From Rhynchosporium graminicola (lineage: Eukaryota; Ascomycota; Leotiomycetes; Helotiales; Ploettnerulaceae), in NCBI GenBank assembly GCA_900074885.1, contig FJUW01000004.1:1644225-1708224 (forward strand): a stretch of 64,000 bases of DNA. Reading direction: 5' to 3'. Shown here in pieces: positions 56,311 through 64,000 of this stretch. The notes beneath the pieces are model-generated. The model was given only the letters and a program-made list of their open reading frames with translations, did no database searches and was not told the DNA's origin. A program made the translations under genes and the position numbers. The number at the start of each line of letters is the position of its first letter. Positions within the stretch are counted from its first letter, which is position 1.

Positions 56311-57396
56311 CTAGTTCTCCTCCGGCCAAACATCATACCCAAAAGTGCCCTTCATATTAACAAATCGCGTCCACCTGCCCTCTGCCACCTTCTCCACCTT
56401 GTTAAACTCCTCGTCATTCAACTCCACTAGCACGGCGTTTGACTTGATCCGACTCTCATTACTACTTTTCGGCAAGACCGCATATCCCCTTCTCAATCCC
56501 CATGCAATAAGCACCTGTGCGAGACTAACACCCTTACTCTCTGCCACCGCCAGTAGCTCTTTATTCGTAGACACTTTCTCGCCGGTGCCGGGAACTTGGT
56601 CTTGCGATCCAAGCGGCGAGTAAGCGACGGGGAGGATACTGTGGGAGAGACAGAATTTGATAAGATCGGTTTGTGGAAGGAAGGGGTGGATCTCGATTTG
56701 GTTTATGGCGGGAGGGATTTTGGCGAATGAGAGGATTTGAGAGATGCCTGCGGGGGTGAAGTTGGAGAGGCCGATAGAGCGGGCGAGTTTCTGGTTGTAG
56801 ATAGACTCCATAGCGCGCCAGGTGGGTTCGGGGTTGGAGGTTAGGGTGTGGTTGATTATGTACTTGGAGGTGTTAGTCCGGGGTTGTAGGACGTGTTTCT
56901 ACGAAGTGATATTGCGGATTCTTGACATCCAAGACCACAATTCAGGGATTGACAAGTAAGAGAGGAGAATTCTTACCTTCCCATCACTACCAATCTTCAC
57001 AGTTCTATCCTCATTCTTCTCCGCCGCAATAGGCCAATGCACCAGAAACGAATCCACGTAATCCGTCTGCAACTTTGACAACGAATCCCTAATGCTCCAC
57101 TCCACATCCTCCGGCTCGTGTAAATGATTCCACACCTTCGTCACTATGAAAATATCTTCTCGTTTTACTGATGGGTTCGCGGAGAGGAATTCTCGCAGTC
57201 CCGATCCAACTTCGGCTTCGTTTTGGTAAAACCAGGCGCAATCGATGTGGCGATAACCTGCATTCAGAGCGTGGAGGACTGCGGCGTGGGTTTCGCCTTG
57301 GGCGCCCTCGTTGGCAAACGTTCCGAATCCCAAGGCGGGCATTTTGACGCCATTGTTGAGAGTGAGGATGGGGCCGGTGACTGCTGGAGATGCCAT
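56311..57396 (-). CDS. aldo-keto reductase (AKR superfamily, NADPH-dependent)
   Basis: Exon 1 is 57396-56977 and exon 2 is 56862-56311, 323 residues in all. The intron (114 bp) uses a GTAAGA donor. I place the acceptor at CTCCAAG after a perfect ACTAAC branch site because that gives DGK/YIINHTLTSNPEPTWRAME, the expected family sequence; an earlier CGTAG acceptor would add 11 odd residues. The catalytic tetrad is present: Asp52 and Tyr57 in GYRHIDCAWFYQNEAEVG, Lys87 in IVTKVWN, His120 in SFLVHWPIA. LARSIGLSNF, the NQIEIHPFLPQ strand and a C-terminal SNESRIKSNAVL cofactor-binding segment complete the TIM barrel. It reduces aldehydes or ketones with NADPH in the cytosol. The substrate is unknown; Gcy1/Ypr1-type glycerol or xylose reductases are the nearest familiar relatives. 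Confidence 0.92.
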
Positions 57397-59275
57397 GTTT
57401 GTTGGGATAATCAGAGTTTATATATTCGTATGTGGTGCTGTATGATTTGAAGTGGTTTCCTTTGTGCTTATTGCGGATGGAATTGGTTGAAGGGGGGAAA
57501 ACTGTACAAAATGGAGGGGTATCACAGGCAATGTGGGGGTGGGTATAATCAGAAGTAATTGCGAATATGAATATGGCTTCAAGAGGATCTGTAGCTTGGT
57601 AAGTTGGATTATTTGCATGTGCATGCATCCATGAGTGGTATATCAATCTTCTCCTTCTCAACACCTTGAAGTCTCTTGCCCGAGGTTTTCCTCATACTTT
57701 CCTCGCAACATCGACCTACCTGACAGTCCGTGGCTCAACAAGACATCGATGACGCTGATTGTATCCATTGTGATACAATAGAGTCTCCATATTCCATAAT
57801 GAGCAGGATCCTGTGGGTTCCATAATATGCGTGATTCGAGTCAGTCGCGTTGAATCAGCCGAAGAAACAGCCGGGCGAGAGAAGTGATATGTGAACACGC
57901 AACTCCACATCTGTGGTTGAAGAAAATAATCTCAGTTTCGGAAGTGGATACCATTAAGCGGGATGACGCACGGAATGCAAGGACCCCTGAATTGATGGTA
58001 CGGTACGGTAGATAGCAGGGCTAGACAGCGAGCGCTAGACCTAAGATCCTTCTAGCGTGATGTGGATCCACTCTACGAGTAGCAAGCAGTAGCGCTGCTG
58101 GCTAATCACGACAGTCTGCCGATGCCGATGCCGATGCCGATGCCGATGCCGATGCCGATGCAAGCGAGCGAGCGAGAACGCAAGTGCGGCTCTTTCCTTC
58201 ATCATTCTTGACTCAACACCGAACATCAAGCTTCCTCGCCAAATGTCAACGACGCCACTCACACCATGGTAGGTCGAAGCACTTCTGAATAATATTCTGA
58301 TGGCTTCATAAAGCTGAAGTATATCAAGGTCAAACCCAGATCCAGTGGAGGTGTAACAGGGAAGGGTAAATGTCAACTGTGGTGTGGATCATGCCACTCC
58401 ACTACCACAGACTACCGGATTCATTCTTTCACATGAAATACTTCTACTTGTACTTACCTACTTACGAGTAGCTACTACGATATGGTCGCGCTCTCCTCGG
58501 TCAATCTACGGCCATAAGCTGTTTGGCAGTGGCTCCGAAACGTCATGCTGGATCCTCCATGGACAATCTTTGGATCCCTTACCGCTTTAGGATGCGACAT
58601 TGTTTTCCCATTCCAATCTTCACAGCACGTTTGCTCCGTATCCTCGTTGTTCACCCCTCTACGAGTCTACCGAGTATCCACATCTATCTACGAAAAACTC
58701 GCCCTGCTCACAAATGATGGAGATTTCAGCCTCCCGAGACCCGCTCAATGACCTTATCGACACCCACTTCAAAACTCTAAATCAATGCCCGTTCACATCT
58801 GATTTGGGCTTGGTTCAGCCTCCTGCTTGGAAACTTGATCCGCTCTCAACATAGATCTTGTTCATTGTCACGAGAAGACTGGATCTCAAGTTTCAACATC
58901 AGCTTCCCAGCATGGTGAGAGGCTGAGGTGGAGCACATTCTTCGTACCAGTGCTGAAATGACGGGAAGTATACGGGAAGAGCAGACAAGGTAAGCCAACC
59001 AGAGAAACAAACAACTTCACATGCAAGTGCGTGTATTCTGCGCTGGGAGATATTTACGGATCAACCCTTGCGGTGAAGTTTCTTTTTTCGACTTTGAGAT
59101 TCTCTAGTGTCGTTTCATTCAGATACTTGGTAGATATATACTTGAAGACCCGCCAGATATTCTTCTTCTCCATTATCCATCTCATCCTTACACCCTTTGC
59201 GACATCTCTACTTGAAGTATTTTGACTACTCAATTATTATCCATCCACCTACGCAACCAAACACATCCATCCAAT
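57397..59275. other. intergenic between divergent genes, with simple repeats
   Basis: 1.88 kb between the aldo-keto reductase (minus) and the HAD gene (plus). It holds the hexanucleotide repeat at 58117-58161 and short frames such as 58041-58376 minus, whose His-Arg run is merely the translated repeat. No gene called. Confidence 0.6.
58117..58161. repeat. hexanucleotide microsatellite (TGCCGA)7.5
   Basis: Seven and a half perfect copies of TGCCGA are followed directly by three to four GCGA tetramers (58164-58176). Non-coding. Perfect copies point to recent slippage. Confidence 0.95.
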
Positions 59276-60772
59276 ATGCCTTCCTTCGATACTTCCGAGG
59301 CGAGACCTTCAACTCCCTCTGAGGCTCAACGTAATCGCCTTCAGAAGATAACTAGCAATGGAGGATCTCCAGCAAAATTTTCCTCTACCCTCAACATTCC
59401 AGGAGAAACCGGAAACGGCCATCCAAACAGCATTGAGGTCCCAGCATCAAGATCCTCCGTGGCTGAGAGTGAGGCTCTTATGCACTCTTTAAGTATAGCA
59501 CCATCCCAAGTCGACCGTCGAAACTCCAGAAACAGTTTCGGAGCCTCTCTACCAATTCCTCGCTCTAAGCGTCAATCTCGTCTCTCCTCAGTAGCAACTC
59601 AAGATGGCAGACCAACCAGACCAGGAATGCCAACCATTCAACCTACACGGGATATCCTTTCCTCCCAAGTCCAAGACATGGCAGTGGCCAAGACAGCCGC
59701 CGCAAAAGACATGGCTTTCGCATTCGACATCGATGGTGTCCTCGTACACGGCGACCGCCTAATCCCCGAAGGTAAACGCGCTCTCGAGATCCTCAATGGC
59801 GACAATGAGCTCGGCATTAAGATCCCTCACATCTTTCTCACCAACGGATCCGGCAAGCCTGAAGCAGCACGCTGCGCTCAGCTTTCCAAAATCCTTCAGA
59901 ACCCAGTTTCGACAGACCAATTTATCCAATCGCACACTCCTATGTCCGCATTGGCAGAATATTACGAGACTGTTCTCGTCGTTGGCGGTGAGAACTACCA
60001 GTGTCGCGAAGTAGCCAAACAATACGGCTTTAAGGACATCGTCGTACCCAACGACATCTACGCCTCTTACCCAACCATTGCCCCTCTCCGCGAACATTTT
60101 ACTGAGGAGCAACGCTCCACCTCCACACCCCGCGATTTCTCGAAGGTGCAAATTAACGCCATTCTCGTTTTCTCGGATTCTCGCGACTACGCTACAGACT
60201 TGCAAATCATTATGGATCTCCTGCAATCCGATAATGGTGTCTTGGGAACCAAGTCGAAGAACCCCAATGAGCAGAGTATCCCAATCTACTTCTCTCAAGG
60301 CGATTTGCTCTGCCCGACTGAACACCCAATGCCAAGAATGAGTCAGGGTACTTTCCGTATTGCACTCGAGGCCATTTACAAGGCCATCACAGGCCATGAA
60401 CTCGAGCGAGTCGTATACGGAAAGCCCGAACTCGCAACATACAAATACGCTGATGAGATCATGACCTCGTGGATGGATACTATTCATGGTGAAGAGAGAC
60501 TCCCGAAGAACATCTACATGATTGGTGACAATCCCCAGTCCGACATCATCGGTGGTAACATGTACGGGTGGAAGACTTGCCTGGTCCGCACTGGTGTATT
60601 CCAGGGAGGAGAGAATGACGAGTCCAACCCTGCCAACTTCGGTGTTTTCGCCAATGTTCTTGACGCTGTGAAGACTGCGGTTAGGAATGAGTTGGGAATG
60701 GACTTTAAGTTTGAGTGGAACGATAGCTTGAACCCTGTTACCGCGGATCATTCGATTTCTGCTATCGAGTAG
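59276..60772 (+). CDS. HAD-superfamily hydrolase, CECR5/YKR070W type
   Basis: A single exon from the ATG at 59276 encodes 498 residues. The first 140 residues are Ser/Pro/Arg-rich and low-complexity, consistent with a mitochondrial leader or a disordered tail. The HAD core follows: motif I FAFDIDGVLVHGDRL (Asp151, Asp153), motif II FLTNGSG, motif III Lys in VYGKPELATYKYADEI, and motif IV MIGDNPQSDIIGGNMYGW (Asp about 418). The class IIA cap lies between motifs II and III. This is the arrangement of the CECR5 subfamily (human HDHD5, yeast YKR070W), mitochondrial proteins of unknown substrate. All catalytic Asp residues are present, so phosphatase-type activity is possible. Length is normal for the fungal members. 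An in-frame upstream extension to 59222 has no ATG. Confidence 0.92.
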   Translation: MPSFDTSEARPSTPSEAQRNRLQKITSNGGSPAKFSSTLNIPGETGNGHPNSIEVPASRSSVAESEALMHSLSIAPSQVDRRNSRNSFGASLPIPRSKRQSRLSSVATQDGRPTRPGMPTIQPTRDILSSQVQDMAVAKTAAAKDMAFAFDIDGVLVHGDRLIPEGKRALEILNGDNELGIKIPHIFLTNGSGKPEAARCAQLSKILQNPVSTDQFIQSHTPMSALAEYYETVLVVGGENYQCREVAKQYGFKDIVVPNDIYASYPTIAPLREHFTEEQRSTSTPRDFSKVQINAILVFSDSRDYATDLQIIMDLLQSDNGVLGTKSKNPNEQSIPIYFSQGDLLCPTEHPMPRMSQGTFRIALEAIYKAITGHELERVVYGKPELATYKYADEIMTSWMDTIHGEERLPKNIYMIGDNPQSDIIGGNMYGWKTCLVRTGVFQGGENDESNPANFGVFANVLDAVKTAVRNELGMDFKFEWNDSLNPVTADHSISAIE

Positions 60773-62062
60773 ATTCCTACTACTGAGTAGCGAGTTGCTT
60801 TGTTGCTGTGAATGCATAGCTTGGATTCAGATGCATTTAACGATGGAGTTTCATAGACTGCTTGGAATGTCTGGGCTTTTCTTTACTGCTGGGATTTGTT
60901 TTCATTGCTTGGTACTTACCATTTGGCGTTAAATATAGCTATTCCATCAGCCCTCGAGCTCGATGATGACCTCCTTATATAGTGCGGAATTTTTATCATG
61001 TGAATTAAATCATTCTCAAATGGTCACCCGACTTCCCAAAAAGTGCACATTCGCAAAACCCTTCTTACTTATTCTCTCGAACATAACTATCCCCTTCTAC
61101 AAGCTTTATGATAGTTTGGCTTCGACCTCGTCAAAGCAATCTGTGATTCATCTGCCTGCCCAAAGTGGGGTGGGGTACAAGCAACAAGAAAGAACACTCT
61201 TGCGCCCGATGCATCACAGAAATAGACTCGACGCCACTACCTGATTCATTCCGTCCACTCAATCCAGTGTCCATACTCCCTATCAAGATCGAGCATCTCT
61301 TTTTCCTTTTCGCATCAAGAAATGAGGTACGTTCCATCTATCTTTCTTCTCCCTCGTAGAAGATGCCAAGACGCTAGATATGAGCTAGCTTGATTTGGTT
61401 TGACAACTTCGAATTTCATCTCTTGAAGTCTTATTCTCACCCCAGCCGTCTTTCATTATCCTGCGGCCAGAGCAGCTGCCCCGTCTACGTAGCCTCAAAC
61501 TTGTCTCACTGATGAGTACGTGTGGTGGAAGGTAGGTAGATTGACTCGTAGCTATCACATTACTTGAATCAAATCGAGCATTACAGCACAGGCTTGCTCA
61601 TATGGCGAATATGGCGAATGTAGGGAGGAGCGATGAGGATAGAGAGGTGGTGAGATTGGGATTGGGATCGGGATCTGGCTTAGATGTTAAGTATGTATGA
61701 TGATTTCTTTGGTTGTGTTCGGGTGCTAGAAGAGGATGTCTTTGCTTTCTTGATTGGTTTCGCGGATTGTTGTTACCCATCATATGCTTCCCCAATCTCT
61801 CCGTTCGATTTCCTCTCCAGCATCTGTGTCGTTTAAAGTCAAGAATGCTGGGAACTTATCAATGCGGAATCGAGGCGATGATTCGATGTCACTGCCAGCT
61901 TTCAAATTCCCAGCACAGAGAAGCTATGAAGATACAGGTGCACGTATTGTACGATTTTCCTTTAAACACATACCTCCTTTCTTTCATCTCACCAATCATA
62001 GCGTACTTTTAATCATAGGAAGAAGGAGTAGTGAACGAAGCTAATACACCCATTCTAGTCCA
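60773..62062. other. intergenic, nothing recognised
   Basis: 1.29 kb. Contains small direct repeats (ATATGGCGA at about 61602-61618; GGGATT hexamers at about 61650-61672). Frames of 60-99 codons have no motif. Confidence 0.5.
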
Positions 62063-63963
62063 ATGAAACTATTCGATGTTGCGAAACAGCAAGGGAGGGT
62101 CCTGTATTGTGCGGCGCCTATGGTGCGATATAGTAAGGTCAGTCTATCTTTTTACTCTATCGTCTTTGCTATTGCTCCTTTTGCGTCTTGTGAAGTTTGG
62201 AAACTGTGTTCTTGGGTCTTCGATATGAAACCTCTCGCATATGTTTATCTTTTACTTGGCTTTTGGCTGGTGGCTCGAAATCGTATTCGGCTTTTTTTTT
62301 CCAACTCTTTCTTGGGGCATGATCATCTGAGACATGCCTACCCGAGCTACTGCTTGGAGTAGCTGGAAATTGAAGTACTCGGAAGCTTTATGTGATGGAC
62401 GGAGAATGGGAATTCTTGCTGTCAAGTTACGGATTTGGATAGATTCACGAATTCGGGTTTGGATAAATTCAAGAATTCGGGTTTGATTGAGAGTATGCAA
62501 GAGATCGCATAGCTAACTTGTGGTTCTAGCTAGCTTTCAGACAGACGGTTGCAAATTATGGTGTTGATTTGACGTGGACGCCTATGGTGAGTTGTTCTCT
62601 CTCGTCATTTCCGCTCCCTTATCGCACTGGAAAGAAAGAACACCGATGCAAGTCAATTGGGACATTATTGGAATTTCTCTCACGGGGAAATTTTGAGGAA
62701 TGAGAAAGAACGAAGCTGCGGAAGTGACTACGGCAAACACACAGATTGTGCCACGTTTCTGTGGTATGACTGACGAGTCCTCAGATTCTGGCCAAAGAGT
62801 TCAATCGTAGTATTCTGGCGCGGGATAGTGGTTAGTCTTATCTCTTCTTCACTGTTTGTTGCCGAGTCTTAAATCGTCTGATCTTGGATCCCAATCGAGT
62901 TCTTGATATCATCACTCTTCTATTAACCTTCTGAACCAACAACGATTCACATTCTCCAAGTTTGGCCCCGCTCAAACATTACCCCCTTTCTCATCCCAAA
63001 ACTTCGTCTCGGATCATTCCCTCCACGAAACCAAGCTGTCTATACCCTCTCAACTAACCCACCCCCACAGATTTCACAACCTCCCCCTCACCAACCCCAA
63101 CAATCGCCCAACTCGGCGTAAACTCCCCCCTCGAAATATCCCGCACAACCACCTTCCTCGCCCCCTTCACCAACGGCATCGACATCAACTGCGGATGTCC
63201 ACAGTCATGGGCCTGCGCCGACCTCCTCGGCGCCGCATTGATGTCACACCCCACACTCGTCTCCTCCATGATCGCCTCCGCCAAATCAACTCTCCAAACC
63301 CTCTCCCTCACCTCCTCCTTCATCTCCTCCGACAAAGAAAGCGAGAGATACAAGACCGTCTCGGTGAAGATACGCATCCATAAAGATCTTCGAAAGACCT
63401 TGGATTTCGTGAGAGAGGTGGAGAATGCAGGTGTGGATTTCATCACGGTGCATGGTAGGATGAGGAGTACGCGGAGTAGTGAACCAGTGAATTTAGACGC
63501 TATCAAATTGGTCAAAGAGCACGCCAGAGTGCCGATTGTAGCTAACGGAGATGTTTTCTCGCGCGCGGACGTTGAGAGGATTGTTAGTGAGACGGGCGTA
63601 GATGGGGTTATGAGCGCGAGGGGATTGTTGGAAGAGCCTGGATTGTTCGCGAGATCTCCCACGCTCACAACTTCGAAAAACCATTCAGCAGCCGTTGGCG
63701 AGGGAAGCGATGACGACCAAAGCCAGGACAACAGGTGGGAAGTCCTGGAGACTTTCCTCAATAACGTCATACGTGCTCCTATACCGTTCAAGCTTGTCGT
63801 TCATCATATCAGCGAGATGGTGGGGAGTGATAGGTTGCAGACTGGACGAGGTTTGATAGGAACGCTGTTTACGAAGGAGGAACGAGCGGCGTTGATGGAG
63901 TGTAAGAGTTTTCTTGAGGTGTTGGATTTGGTGGATGGGGTTAGAGGGGTTAGGAGGTTTTGA
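62063..63963 (+). CDS. DUS4: tRNA-dihydrouridine synthase, Dus4 type
   Basis: Four exons (62063-62137, 62530-62586, 62785-62830, 63071-63963) give about 356 residues, normal for Dus4. Dus enzymes are FMN/NADPH-dependent and reduce uridine to dihydrouridine in the tRNA D-loop; yeast Dus4 modifies positions 20a/20b. Exon 1 gives CAAPMVRYSK, continuing into LAFRQTVANYGVDLTWTPM, then ILAKEFNRS, the signature N-terminal strand and FMN-binding region of Dus4. Exon 4 has AQLGVNSPLE, the catalytic motif NCGCPQSWA (Cys about 102), VKIRIHKDL (phosphate-binding Lys), VHGRMRSTR (His about 187) and VPIVANGDVFS. Introns are 392, 198 and 240 bp, long for this window, with GTCAGT, GTGAGT and GTTAGT donors; phases 0, 0 and 1 join cleanly. 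The stop is only 37 bp from the window end. Confidence 0.93.
62436..62488. repeat. 27-bp imperfect tandem repeat inside the first DUS4 intron
   Basis: GGATTTGGATAGATTCACGA is followed by GAATTCGGGTTTGGATAAAT and a third partial copy GAATTCGGGTTTGATTGA. The period is about 24-27 bases. It lies entirely within intron 1 (62138-62529). Confidence 0.6.
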
Positions 63964-64000
63964 GTAAGTGGGGAGGGGGAAGGCAGTTGATAGAGGTTGA

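Noticed and set aside
57089..57664. 191-codon minus-strand open frame overlapping the aldo-keto reductase start
   Set aside because: Shifted frame of the same strand. The real frame has the AKR tetrad, and this one has no motif.
58041..58376. minus-strand ORF with a poly(His-Arg) run
   Set aside because: The run is simply the translated TGCCGA microsatellite. The flanking residues have no motif.
59759..60817. 352-codon minus-strand open frame
   Set aside because: It is antisense to the HAD gene, which carries all four HAD motifs in the plus frame. The minus frame is an open shadow without motifs.
63054..63791. 245-codon minus-strand open frame
   Set aside because: Antisense of DUS4 exon 4, which has the NCGCPQ catalytic motif.
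1..64000. tRNA, rRNA and CRISPR search by eye
   Set aside because: I looked for GGTTCRANTCC-type B boxes and their complements and for regularly spaced repeats, and found no candidate with a foldable cloverleaf and no repeat-spacer array.

Overview
This is about 64 kb of nuclear DNA from a filamentous ascomycete fungus. The evidence is spliced genes with short introns (46-94 bp, GT...AG), NAG acceptors and CTAAC/CTGAT-like branch sites, together with recognisable fungal housekeeping proteins. The number of 2EXR / DUF7730-like and F-box-like loci suggests Leotiomycetes (Helotiales-type), but that is an inference. No rRNA, tRNA, CRISPR array or intact transposon was recognised.

Layout. 1-7,014 is gene-poor, apart from a possible gene end at the left edge. 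7-14 kb holds an unknown coiled-coil gene (7015-7981, minus), a broken 2EXR copy (8980-9823), a large 2EXR gene with one splice junction that does not resolve (10637-12347) and a four-helix membrane protein (13097-14008). 14.8-22.4 kb is a conserved minus-strand block: an M28 peptidase of the transferrin-receptor/Tre type, the retromer subunit VPS35, and a secreted Ser/Thr/Pro-rich protein. 23.7-28.6 kb carries three single-exon 2EXR/DUF7730-like genes. 28.6-33.9 kb is gene-poor, with a GH16 glucanase relic, a diverged 110-bp duplication and a 58-codon ORF. 33.9-39.6 kb is plus-strand: a CCCH zinc-finger protein, a coiled-coil protein and a Pch1/Ctk2-type transcriptional cyclin. 42.4-43.4 kb encodes a single-pass membrane protein. 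44.6-46.1 kb is a decayed F-box/LRR gene. 47.7-53.2 kb is a tandem 2EXR array with one intact and two broken copies. 56.3-64 kb returns to conserved genes: an aldo-keto reductase, a CECR5-type HAD protein and tRNA-dihydrouridine synthase DUS4.

Together, three conserved blocks (membrane trafficking, transcription/RNA and metabolism/tRNA modification) alternate with accessory islands dominated by expanding and decaying 2EXR/F-box-like families. No metabolic cluster or operon-like system is evident. The most interesting structure is the set of eight 2EXR-type loci, five apparently functional and three dead. Three of them form a same-strand tandem array that share an intron position just after the 2EXR motif. 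Exon coordinates were assigned by eye from frame continuity, splice signals and family resemblance.
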